From the NCBI GenBank assembly GCA_021818505.1, contig JAKADX010000023.1, positions 1-59,397 of the forward strand: 59,397 nucleotides of DNA, given 5' to 3'. The translations under genes and the position numbers were made by a program. This document shows positions 1 to 7,270 of this stretch, piece after piece. The notes beneath the pieces were generated by a model, which saw only the letters and a program-made list of their open reading frames with translations, did not search any database and was not told the origin of the DNA. The DNA is from Pseudomonadota bacterium (GTDB lineage Bacteria; Pseudomonadota; Alphaproteobacteria; Acetobacterales; Acetobacteraceae). How positions within the stretch are numbered: the stretch's first letter is position 1; every line of letters begins with the position of its first letter.

Positions 1-216
1 GGCGTCACGGCGGCGACGCTGACGGCGTGGCGCGAGGCCTTCCTGGCCGCCGGGGAGGCGGCGCTGGTCACCCGCCCGGACAGCGGCGAGGCGCTGGAGA
101 ACGAACGGCTGAAGGCGAAGCTCGGCGAAGTGATGATCGAACGCGATCTGCTGCACAAGAAGATCGCCATCCTGGAGTCTGGCCGCCCTTTAGCCCGCCG
201 GAGGCCGCGACCATGA
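1..216 (+). CDS. IS3-family transposase OrfA, C-terminal part (5' truncated by window edge)
   Basis: Frame 1 is open from the first base to a TGA at 214-216. The translated piece has the end of a helix-turn-helix followed by the leucine-zipper-like segment typical of IS3 OrfA proteins (ENERLKAKLGEVMIERDLLHKK). OrfA binds the element ends, and the zipper mediates oligomerisation. The stop overlaps the orfB ATG at 213 (ATGA). orfB lies in the -1 frame relative to orfA and is open well upstream, so the usual programmed -1 frameshift to make an OrfAB fusion is possible. No obvious slippery A-run was seen. Confidence 0.75.
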   Translation, partial: GVTAATLTAWREAFLAAGEAALVTRPDSGEALENERLKAKLGEVMIERDLLHKKIAILESGRPLARRRPRP

Positions 217-1103
217 GCGGCGCCGTCTCGCCGGTCACCGGCCGCCCTTATGGCCTGGCTGCGGTCTGCCGGGCTTGGTGCGTCTCGCGCGCAACCGTCT
301 ACCGGCAGCGCGCTGCGCCGCGGCCGGAACCAGCACGGCGCCCCGGGCCGGTCGGTCCGATGCCGGACACGCGATTGCTCGAGGCGATCCGCGTCGTCCT
401 GGCCACCAGCCCCTTTCACGGCGAAGGGCACCGCAAGGTCTGGGCCCGGCTGCGCGTGCAGGGCGTGCGGACCTCGCGGCGGCGGGTGCTGCGGCTGATG
501 CGCGCGCACGATCTGCTCGCCCCGTCGCGCGTCGGCGCGCCACGCGGTCCGCGCAGCCATGACGGCACCATCATCCCCGCGACGATCGACACCATGTGGG
601 GCACCGACCTGACGACCACCATCACCGGCGAGGGCCAGGCAGCGGTGTTCATCGCGGTCGACCACTTCAGTGCCGCGTGCGTTGGCATCCACGCCGCCCG
701 GCAGGCCACCCGCTTCGAGGCACCGGAGCCGATCCGTCAGGGCGTGCGGCAGCATTTCGGTGGCTTCGCCAAGGACATCGCGCGTGGCCTGAGCGTGCGC
801 CACGACCACGGCTCGCAATACATGTCCGACGCCTTCCAGGGCGAGTTGCGCTTTCTCGGCATCGAGAGTTCGCCCGCCTTCGTGCGGGCACCCGAAGGCA
901 ATGGCTGTGCCGAGCGCTTCATTCGCACGCTCAAGGAGAACCTGCTGTGGGTGAGGACATTCGAAACGGTCGACGAACTCCGCCTCGCCCTGCTCGCGTT
1001 CCGCGAGACCTACAACGCCACTTGGCTGATCGAACGCCACGGCTTCATCACGCCGCAAGCCGTTCGCCGAAACCAGCTTCAACCCGCCGTGCTCGCGGCG
1101 TAG
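213..1103 (+). CDS. IS3-family transposase OrfB (rve integrase core)
   Basis: This 296-residue protein catalyses strand cleavage and transfer for IS A. An N-terminal HTH_21-like segment (AIRVVLATSPFHGEGHRKVWARL) precedes the catalytic core. The three acidic residues are visible: D in WGTDLTTT, D in RHDHGSQY and E in GNGCAERFIRTLKE. The ATG at 213 is preferred over the in-frame codon at 27 because upstream of 213 the frame is only a shadow of orfA, and ATG overlaps the orfA stop. The protein ends at a normal position for the family, so the catalytic subunit looks intact. Confidence 0.85.
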   Translation: MSGAVSPVTGRPYGLAAVCRAWCVSRATVYRQRAAPRPEPARRPGPVGPMPDTRLLEAIRVVLATSPFHGEGHRKVWARLRVQGVRTSRRRVLRLMRAHDLLAPSRVGAPRGPRSHDGTIIPATIDTMWGTDLTTTITGEGQAAVFIAVDHFSAACVGIHAARQATRFEAPEPIRQGVRQHFGGFAKDIARGLSVRHDHGSQYMSDAFQGELRFLGIESSPAFVRAPEGNGCAERFIRTLKENLLWVRTFETVDELRLALLAFRETYNATWLIERHGFITPQAVRRNQLQPAVLAA

Positions 1104-1140
1104 GCTGCAATCCGGTGTCTCAAAAACCGCGGCCGGTACA

Positions 1141-1423
1141 CGAGCACCTTGACCAACATAGGAGCATCAATGCCCTCGCCGAAAGCATCATCGGCCTCTA
1201 CAAGGCCGAGGTGATCCACAGGCGCGGCCCTTGGCGATCTTTCGAGGCCGTCGAGTTCGCAACCCTGGAATGGGTCGACTGGTTCAATCACCGCCGCCTC
1301 CTCGAACCCATCGGCAACATCCCGCCCGCCGAGGCAGAAGAAAGGTTCTACGCCCAGCTCAACGCCACGCCGATCGCCGCTTGATTTGACCCAAACAGCC
1401 TCCGGCAAACCCGGCGCGGTTCA
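1141..1423 (+). mobile_element. Remnant of a second IS3-family element (IS B): transposase C-terminus plus right inverted repeat
   Basis: From about 1165 to 1384 the frame reads the extreme C-terminus of an IS3-type transposase (NALAESIIGLYKAEVIHRRG, then EWVDWFNHRRLLEPIGNIPP), including the conserved catalytic-glutamate region of the core. The rest of the protein is absent. After the stop, 1396-1423 matches the outward end typical of this group: read on the minus strand it starts TGAACCGCGCCGGG and continues to GGAGGCTGTTTGGGTC. The remnant abuts IS A at about 1140. It cannot transpose by itself. Confidence 0.75.
1165..1384 (+). pseudogene. IS3-family transposase, C-terminal fragment only
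   Basis: About 70 residues of a transposase C-terminus survive, beginning at the NALAES catalytic-glutamate motif and ending in LNATPIAA. The two catalytic aspartates and the N-terminus are missing, and there is no start codon that would make a sensible protein. The fragment is in a different frame from the IS A transposase before it and has a different sequence, so it is a separate element and not a continuation. Confidence 0.8.
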
Positions 1424-1531
1424 GATGATCTCCACCACCCCGTCCATCACCACACCTCAAGCGCCTACTTAACCAGCTACTTAAGGTGTCGAGCGGCGTC
1501 GCACCCAGGCGGCCATCGGCGGAGGGATACG

Positions 1532-1936
1532 GCGCTGGTGGTGGACACGTCACTGTCCGGGCGGCGCGTGGTGCGCGAACTGGATCGCATCGTCGCGCTG
1601 CGCGGCCTGCCGCTGCTGGTGGTCAGCGACAACGGCACCGAGCTGACCTCGCACGCGGTGCTGCGCTGGCAGGAGGACCGGAGTGTCGGCTGGCACTACA
1701 TCGCCCCCGCCAAGCCGGTGCAGAACGCGTTTGCCGAGAGCCCGATCGGCCACTTGCGCGACGAATGCCTCAATGAGCACGTCTTCCCGGGTCTGCCCGC
1801 GGCCCGGCGGATCATTGACGCCTGGCGGGCCGACTATAACGCGCATCGCCCCCATACGAGCCTGAAGGGGCTGACCCCCAACGAGTTCGCGGCACAGTCA
1901 AGGATGAACCCCCACCAGAACGAATTCTGCTTATGA
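1532..1936 (+). pseudogene. IS407/IS511-like transposase OrfB, 5'-truncated
   Basis: The translated fragment starts at [18 protein letters not shown], carries the second catalytic aspartate in [11 protein letters not shown], and has the end of the core ([20 protein letters not shown]), where the catalytic glutamate is present as AFAES. It ends NEFCL, a normal C-terminus for the group. The first catalytic aspartate and everything before it are gone. GTG 1538 gives a formal 132-residue ORF, but this is a remnant and not a real initiation site. Confidence 0.8.
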
Positions 1937-1962
1937 ACGAGGACGCGTTGGGGGCAAGGTCA
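1532..1962 (+). mobile_element. Third IS3-family fragment (IS407-like group): transposase C-terminal half plus right inverted repeat
   Basis: 1532-1936 encodes the C-terminal half of an IS407/IS511-type transposase. Past the stop, the sequence up to 1962 reads TGACCTTGCCCCCAA on the minus strand, which resembles the TGACCTGCCCCC-type end of that group. The N-terminal half, orfA and the left end are missing. Between this fragment and IS B (1424-1531) there is 108 bp with no gene. That gap contains the direct repeat CTACTTAA twice, at 1465-1472 and 1477-1484. Confidence 0.75.
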
Positions 1963-2158
1963 CAGCGTCGCCAAGCGCCTCGGCGTCGAGGAAAGCCTCA
2001 TTCACGACATGACAGTCGGCCTGGAGCCCGAAGATGGCGGCATCTAGGTCTATGGCCTCGACGATGACGATGGAACAATGGCCTTCAACGACGAGGGCAT
2101 CGACGAGGTTCGGCTCCTCCTCGAAGAATACCGCCGCGCGGCACCCGCAAAAACCTGA
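1963..2158 (+). pseudogene. Degraded small acidic protein gene, cut by an IS end and carrying an in-frame TAG
   Basis: One frame reads SVAKRLGVEESLIHDMTVGL, then EPEDGGI, a TAG at 2045-2047, then VYGLDDDDGTMAFNDEGIDE and VRLLLEEYRRAAPAKT to a TGA at 2156-2158. Both halves are in the same frame and look like one soluble acidic protein of about 70 residues. The preserved sequence begins exactly where the third IS fragment ends (1962), so the start was probably removed by that insertion. The function is unknown; I do not recognise the family with confidence. Confidence 0.55.
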
Positions 2159-2832
2159 AATCCCCCCCCGCGGTACTCACCGGATGGATACGAGGCATTG
2201 CTGCGAGGTGCAGCTTCGTCCTGCTTGTCGAGGCACTTGCGGAGCATCCGCAGGCTGCGGCGCAGCGTGCACTTCACCGTGCCGAGCGGCATGTGCAGGG
2301 TTCGTGCGATCTCCGCATGCGGCAGGTCGTCTACAAATGACAGCAGCACGACCTGACGTCGGAGGGGATGCAGGCAGCGCAGGCAGACATGCAGTCTGAC
2401 CGCGTCGGATCTCGCCGCGAGCGTCGTCAGTGGATCCGGTGAATCGTCGACGGCATCGGTCGCCGGGCACCCCTGCGTCTCGTGCGCGCGGCGACGGGTG
2501 ATGTCGATCGCACGATAGCGGACCAGGCGCAGCAACCAGGCCTCGGCGTTTCCGCGCGTCGCGTCGAACCGGTGGGCGTTCTGCCAAAGCTGCAGGAAGC
2601 CCTCCTGCACGGCGTCCGCGGCCAGTGCGCGTTGATGCGTAATGCCGAGGGCAGCGGCCGAAAGCCGCCCCCATTGCAGATCGTGGATGCGCCGGAAGGC
2701 CTGCTCATCGCCGGCAGCGACCCTGCCGATCAGCACTTGAAGAGCGTTGCCGCCGCATGCGCCCTCCGGCGTTGCTGCATCCGGCGCCACCGCCCCATCG
2801 CACATCTCACCGCAGTACCGGGATGCCAGCAT
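2050..2832 (-). CDS. ECF-type RNA polymerase sigma factor with an abnormal C-terminal tail
   Basis: Region 2 is clear (AAGDEQAFRRIHDLQWGRLS, DAVQEGFLQLWQNAHRFD, EAWLLRLVRYRAIDITRRR), as is the region 4 helix-turn-helix (LRRQVVLLSFVDDLPHAEIA, MPLGTVKCTLRRSLRMLRK). The protein would redirect RNA polymerase to a small stress or envelope regulon. The start at 2832 is chosen for a GAGG about 9 bases upstream; 2889 and 2805 are alternatives. The sigma fold ends near 2235. The last 40 or so residues (2050-2175) are read antisense through the degraded gene at 1963-2158, so the natural stop seems lost. No anti-sigma gene follows, unlike most ECF loci. Confidence 0.8.
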   Translation of the reverse strand: MLASRYCGEMCDGAVAPDAATPEGACGGNALQVLIGRVAAGDEQAFRRIHDLQWGRLSAAALGITHQRALAADAVQEGFLQLWQNAHRFDATRGNAEAWLLRLVRYRAIDITRRRAHETQGCPATDAVDDSPDPLTTLAARSDAVRLHVCLRCLHPLRRQVVLLSFVDDLPHAEIARTLHMPLGTVKCTLRRSLRMLRKCLDKQDEAAPRSNASYPSGEYRGGGFQVFAGAARRYSSRRSRTSSMPSSLKAIVPSSSSRP

Positions 2833-3004
2833 GACCGTTGACCTCAGACTGAGTGTTGAGCGGATCCCCGCCTGACGGGTGTCGTCCATTGTGCGGGTCG
2901 GCAGCCCCACCGCAGAATCGTCCGCGGCGGGGTGATCCTTCGACGGCGACACAGCAGAGCAGCGCGACGTACATGACCGCTCCCGCGAGGATGAAGCTGA
3001 ACAT
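2807..3004 (-). CDS. Possible mini membrane protein (65 aa)
   Basis: The ORF begins 12 bases after the stop of the exported-protein gene upstream and has a Shine-Dalgarno-like AAGGGGGAAC immediately before its ATG. The first 22 residues (MFSFILAGAVMYVALLCCVA) form one hydrophobic segment. The rest is polar and low in complexity, and overlaps the sigma factor region in another frame. The stop is one base before a possible sigma start at ATG 2805, which would suit translational coupling. There is no family recognition, and it may be a chance ORF. Confidence 0.4.
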   Translation of the reverse strand: MFSFILAGAVMYVALLCCVAVEGSPRRGRFCGGAADPHNGRHPSGGDPLNTQSEVNGHAGIPVLR

Positions 3005-3016
3005 CGTCGTTCCCCC

Positions 3017-3274
3017 TTAGCCCCAGCCCAGGCCGATCGAGGCGACTGGCGCGGGGGCATCGGAGGTCGGAACGGCCGACGGAGACAGCGCGCTGTTCTG
3101 GGCCTTCACCGATGCGGCCTGCGTTGTCTCGGCCAGCATCGGCACGTTCTGAACCGCCGAGGCGGATTGGGCGGATTGCGCGAACCCGGCCAGAACGGCG
3201 GTCCCCACCAGGATGATCGCGGCAACCGAGCCGATGCGGCTGCTAAACGGGGCGGTGGTCGAGGTGGCGGCCAT
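3017..3274 (-). CDS. Small exported protein, 85 aa, unknown function
   Basis: The start at ATG 3274 is preceded by AGGAGAG at proper spacing; the longer ORF upstream has no such signal. A charged N-terminus is followed by a hydrophobic stretch (IGSVAAIILVGTAVLAGFA) and an Ala/Ser-rich region, consistent with a signal peptide or a single anchor. The remainder is Ala/Ser/Pro/Gln-rich with no cysteines and ends GLGWG. It is the first gene of a minus-strand unit leading into the ECF sigma factor. A target or partner of that sigma factor is a guess from position only. Confidence 0.6.
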   Translation of the reverse strand: MAATSTTAPFSSRIGSVAAIILVGTAVLAGFAQSAQSASAVQNVPMLAETTQAASVKAQNSALSPSAVPTSDAPAPVASIGLGWG

Positions 3275-3617
3275 GGTCACTCTCCTGCGTGGCCCTAGCG
3301 GTGTGAAGACAGGCGGCCGGGGCGATGGGGACAGCTTCCGCGCCGATCGTGTGAGCGCCCGTCGGAGGGTACGTCGAAATTCGCGCTCAGGAGTCCGTGA
3401 TCGATGCCGACCCTTCAAACGGTCGGCCTCCTCCCGACGACGGCCGACGCGAATGCCCGTGGCGATCGCGGCCAATCCAGGCGGGAACAGGGGAGCACCG
3501 TGCAAGAAAATTCGACGTACAGTTGTGTCCACGACGAAATACTAAATCCGGCTTTAATCGCGCTGATCGCGGGTGTAGGATGCCCATGACGCGTGAAGAA
3601 CGCCGTTTGGAGTGAAC
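3275..3617. other. Divergent intergenic region between the exported-protein/sigma unit and the SARP-like regulator
   Basis: 343 bp separates two divergent units, so promoters for both must lie here. It is less GC-rich toward the regulator side (3505-3560). I could not pick a convincing sigma-70 or ECF-type promoter pair by eye: TTTAAT, 17 bases and TAGGAT near 3553-3581 have the right spacing but a poor -35. Open frames across it look like shadows. Confidence 0.5.
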
Positions 3618-6600
3618 GTGGCTTCGCTCGTACCGCGGAGCGTCTCGCCGATCCCCCCAGTGCCGCCCGATCAGGGCGAGCTGCACATACGCCTGCTCGG
3701 CGACCTGCAAGTGACGCGAGCCGGCGAGATGATTGCCCTGCCTGCATCGAAGCGGACACGCGCGCTGCTTGGCTATCTCGTCTCCAATCGCACGCCGCAG
3801 TTGCGGCAATCCCTTTGTGATCTACTCTGGGACGGGCCGGACGACCCGCGCGGCGCGCTGCGCTGGAGCCTGAGCAAGCTGCGCGATGTTGTTGACGATC
3901 CGGGTACGACGCGCCTGAATGCCGATCGCGAACGGGTCGGCTTCGTGGCGCAACGCGCCTTCATCGATGTGGAGCGCGTGCGCGCCCTGGTGGCCGGCAG
4001 CGCCGAAGACGTACCGCTGGAGGCGCTCGCAGAAGCGGCCGCGCTGCTGCAAGGCGAGTTTCTGGACGGCCTCGACCTACCGTCCTGCCATCGCTTCCAT
4101 CACTGGTGCATGGCCGAGCGCGAGCGCCTTGGAACGTTGCGCCGCGACCTGCTCACCCGCCTGATCGAGCGGCTGCAGGACGACACCCCGCGTGCGCTGG
4201 TCTATGCGCGCTCGCTGGTCGCGGCCGACCCGCTGTCGGAGGCGGCACATGCGATGTTGATCCGACTGCTGACGAAGGCGGGACGTCCCGACGAGGCGGA
4301 AGCGCACTGCCACCGCGCAAGCGAAATGCTGCGTCACGAGGTTGGAACCGAGGCGGCGGAGTCACTGCGAGCGACTCTGCGCGAACTGCGCCGCAAACGC
4401 ACGGCCACTGCGGCCGCAATGACGCCGTCGCCGACCGTGCCTGCGGAACCGCAACAGGACTGGCATTCGACGCTGGTGGGCCGCGATGCGGAGCTGAGCC
4501 GCATCATCGCCGCCGTCAGCAGGCTTTTCCAAGGTTCGCCATCCACTCCACTGATCTTTCTCGGACCGCCCGGCATCGGCAAGACCCGTCTGCTGGAGGC
4601 GCTGACCGCCGAGGCGCGCGGACGTGGAGCGCGCGCCGCTCTTGCACGCTGCTACGAGGCAGAGACGGTGCGTCCTTATGGCTGCTTCATCGATGCGCTG
4701 CGCGGCCTTCCTGACGAACTCATTCCCGAGGAGCTGCGGCCGCAGCTGTCGGCCATGCGTCCCGGCTCCCTTCAGCCCGCCGACGCAAACAGCCGCGAGC
4801 GGTTGCTGGCGAACATTGCTGCATTCACGCAGAACCTCGCGCAGGTGCAGCCCTTGGTACTGATCGTCGATGACCTGCAATGGCTGGACGAGGCGTCGGC
4901 GTCGCTGTTCCACTTCCTGGCCCGCAGTGCCATCCCCCATCTGCTGCTGGCGGGCGCGGCACGCGCCGGCGAGATTGAGGACAATGTCTGGGCGAGGCGA
5001 CTTGTTCAATCACTCGTGCGCGACCGTGCCTTGGAACAGGTCGAACTCAGACCGTTGAACGCGGACCAGACAGCGACCCTGGTCGGGCTCGATCCGCGCA
5101 GTGACGACGCGGCAGCTGCCTTCCGCTACAGCGGCGGCAACCCGTTCCTTGCGGTTGCCCTCGCGCTCGCTCGCGGGCAGGGGGTGGATGTGCGTGACCA
5201 GAGTCTCGACATCCTCATCGCGGACCAGGTCGCGCGGCTGAATGATCAGGAGCGCGAACTCCTCGTCTGGGCCGCGACGATCGGGCGGGAATTCCGGCCG
5301 GAATTGCTGGGGGCGTGTCTTGGAATGCCGGAGATGCAGCTGTTCAGCCGGTTGGAGCGGCTGGAGCGCCTGGGCTTTCTGCGCCCCACCGTGGACGGAT
5401 ACTTCGATTTCGCGCACGATCTCATCCGTCAGGGAGTCTATCGGCGCCAGTCCCAGCCGCATCGCCGGTTTCTGCATCGCCAGATCGCGCGTGCGATTTC
5501 CGCACTTCTGGAGGAGGAGCCGCGGCTCTACGGCGATCTCGTCCATCACGCGGATCTTGCGGAAGATCACGGCACCGCGGTGCGGGCGTGCATCGGCGCG
5601 GCGCAACGCTGCCTGAGGCTTTGCGCAAACGCGCAGGCGGCCGAGACGGCAGAGCGCGGCCTGGCGCATCTGCTGCATCTGCCGGCCGGGCAGGAACGGA
5701 TCCGCCTGCAAATCAACCTGCTTGGTGTGAAAGTCGTCGCCGGGACCTCCAACAAGCGTGACATGCAGGTGCTCGTCGCTGGACTGGAAAAGGCTGCTGA
5801 CGCCGCGCTCATGAGCGGCATGCACAGCGAGGCCGTCAAGGCCGTGAGTCTCGTCTCGGAGGTGCATTTTCAGGCCAACAACACGGAACTGGCACATCAG
5901 GCGACGTTGCGCGCGGAACGGATCAGCCGCACGGCCGATGTCGCGACACATTTCCGGCAGGCGGCGAACACGGCCTATTGCCTGCTCGCGGTCGAGTCCT
6001 CGATCCCCCGTGCGCTGGACCTGATCCGGGAAGCGGAGACGCTGGCGGAGACGAATAACCTCGATTTTGTCGATCTCAATATCGGCAGGGCGCTCGCCGC
6101 GCGGTGGCGCGGCGATCTTGACACGGCGTCAAGCCAGATCGGGCGGGCGATCAGTTTCGCGGAGTTCCGGGAGGACCGTTTCTACCAGGCGGAAGCCATG
6201 ATCTGGCTGACGACGATCGCCCTGGAACGCGGGGATTATGACGAAGTCGAAGTACGCTGCGACGAGTTCGCGAGCAAGCTGGCCGAGGTCGACTCGCTGC
6301 GCATGCCGATTATCGAAGCCATGCAGGCGCTCGCGCGCGTGGCACGCGCCGAGGCGGGTGCGCAGGAGTTATTCGAGTCACGGCTGGAGAGGGTGCGGGC
6401 GATCGATGACAAGTCGCGGCTGGCCTTTCTCCTGAACACATTCGCGGACCTCTGCCTGCGCAATGGCGCGGCAGGGCGCGCAAAGGCAGCCGCAGAGGAG
6501 GCGCTTGCGCTCGCCAGCATGTTGCGCCGGGCGACGGAGGCTGTCGTCGCCCATGCGATTCTGGGCCGCCTCGACAGTGCGGCGGGGGAGATTCAGCAGG

Positions 6601-6752
6601 CCGTTGCCCACCTTGAGGCGGCACGCGCACTTGACCCCGTCGATATACGCAGCGCGCGGGCGCTTTTCTATCTGGAGGAGGCGGAAAAGGAGGCGGCAGA
6701 CGGCAATCGTTCGTCCGGGCAGCTGGGCCCGCACGGTGCCGTCGCTTCGTAG
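3618..6752 (+). CDS. SARP-like transcriptional regulator: winged helix, BTAD, AAA ATPase and TPR-like region
   Basis: The protein has about 1044 residues. Residues ~20-95 resemble the OmpR-type winged helix of SARP proteins (LHIRLLGDLQVTRAGEMIAL). Residues ~105-260 form the bacterial transcriptional activation domain, with helical repeats such as ALVYARSLVAADPLSEAAHA. An AAA/NB-ARC-like ATPase follows, with Walker A FLGPPGIGKTRLLEA (~314-328) and Walker B LVLIVDDLQWLDEA (~413-426). The C-terminal ~450 residues are Ala-rich helical repeats of TPR character. Such proteins are cytoplasmic, ATP-gated DNA-binding regulators. GTG 3618 is chosen because TTTGGAG lies five bases upstream; GTG 3612 would overlap that site. 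It probably controls the adjacent genes, by position only. The ligand is unknown. Confidence 0.85.
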   Translation: MASLVPRSVSPIPPVPPDQGELHIRLLGDLQVTRAGEMIALPASKRTRALLGYLVSNRTPQLRQSLCDLLWDGPDDPRGALRWSLSKLRDVVDDPGTTRLNADRERVGFVAQRAFIDVERVRALVAGSAEDVPLEALAEAAALLQGEFLDGLDLPSCHRFHHWCMAERERLGTLRRDLLTRLIERLQDDTPRALVYARSLVAADPLSEAAHAMLIRLLTKAGRPDEAEAHCHRASEMLRHEVGTEAAESLRATLRELRRKRTATAAAMTPSPTVPAEPQQDWHSTLVGRDAELSRIIAAVSRLFQGSPSTPLIFLGPPGIGKTRLLEALTAEARGRGARAALARCYEAETVRPYGCFIDALRGLPDELIPEELRPQLSAMRPGSLQPADANSRERLLANIAAFTQNLAQVQPLVLIVDDLQWLDEASASLFHFLARSAIPHLLLAGAARAGEIEDNVWARRLVQSLVRDRALEQVELRPLNADQTATLVGLDPRSDDAAAAFRYSGGNPFLAVALALARGQGVDVRDQSLDILIADQVARLNDQERELLVWAATIGREFRPELLGACLGMPEMQLFSRLERLERLGFLRPTVDGYFDFAHDLIRQGVYRRQSQPHRRFLHRQIARAISALLEEEPRLYGDLVHHADLAEDHGTAVRACIGAAQRCLRLCANAQAAETAERGLAHLLHLPAGQERIRLQINLLGVKVVAGTSNKRDMQVLVAGLEKAADAALMSGMHSEAVKAVSLVSEVHFQANNTELAHQATLRAERISRTADVATHFRQAANTAYCLLAVESSIPRALDLIREAETLAETNNLDFVDLNIGRALAARWRGDLDTASSQIGRAISFAEFREDRFYQAEAMIWLTTIALERGDYDEVEVRCDEFASKLAEVDSLRMPIIEAMQALARVARAEAGAQELFESRLERVRAIDDKSRLAFLLNTFADLCLRNGAAGRAKAAAEEALALASMLRRATEAVVAHAILGRLDSAAGEIQQAVAHLEAARALDPVDIRSARALFYLEEAEKEAADGNRSSGQLGPHGAVAS

Positions 6753-6767
6753 CAGAAGGAGACGAAT

Positions 6768-7016
6768 GTGATACACTTCATCGTCGAGAGGACATTCGCC
6801 ATCCCGCCCAGCGACGAAGACCTGGCGGAAGCGGCAAGGCGACAGCACAATTGCCTGGATATCTACGGCGTGACCTGGAAACGTAGTGTCATGTCCGAGG
6901 ATCGGCGGCGGGGTATTTGTGAATACGACGCACTGGACGCCGAGAGCGTGCGGAAGGTGCAGTATGAATCCCAGTCGCCGTTTGACCGCGTCTGGATCGG
7001 TCACGTCGTGGAATAG
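6768..7016 (+). CDS. DUF4242 (SCO4226-type) small protein
   Basis: This 82-residue protein begins at GTG 6768 with AAGGAG seven to eight bases upstream. The sequence MIHFIVERTFAIPPSDEDLA and the Trp/Asp/Tyr pattern (GVTWKRSVMSEDRRRGICEY) fit DUF4242, a ferredoxin-like fold whose characterised member, SCO4226, binds nickel; metal binding here is not shown. The gene starts 15 bases after the SARP-like regulator stop, so the two are almost certainly co-transcribed. Such proteins often sit beside regulators, which suggests an effector or sensor role, by inference. Confidence 0.8.
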   Translation: MIHFIVERTFAIPPSDEDLAEAARRQHNCLDIYGVTWKRSVMSEDRRRGICEYDALDAESVRKVQYESQSPFDRVWIGHVVE

Positions 7017-7270
7017 GGATTTGTCACGCGTCGCCGCGGCCGGATCCGCCATGTCCGGACGCCCGCTGCTCGTTCGCCAGGGTGGAGGGGCGGCGACGGG
7101 CTGAAGGATGCGGTGCAGCCTGCGCCCGCGCGGGGTCTCCGGCGGTGTCGCCGCCTTGCGCGGCGTGGGCCTGCGACCGTGGGCCTCGGGCCGCAGCACG
7201 GCCGGGTGCTTGACACGGGCGGCTTCCGGGACGATCCGGGTTAGGGGCGGAAGCACGATCGTGGGGCGGG

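Larger units (their letters stand above)
1..1140 (+). mobile_element. IS3-family insertion sequence (IS A), left end outside the window
   Basis: The element contains the end of orfA and a complete orfB with an intact DDE triad. Its right end is placed at 1140 because about 37 bp follow the orfB stop and finish in CGGTACA, with the terminal CA expected of IS3-family ends, and because unrelated transposase sequence starts directly afterwards. The left end and left inverted repeat lie before base 1, so the boundary and subgroup cannot be verified here. Confidence 0.7.

Noticed and set aside
7210-7246. TTGACA at 7210 as a promoter for tcuA
   Set aside because: No acceptable -10 lies at 16-18 bases; TTAGGG is about 25 bases away.
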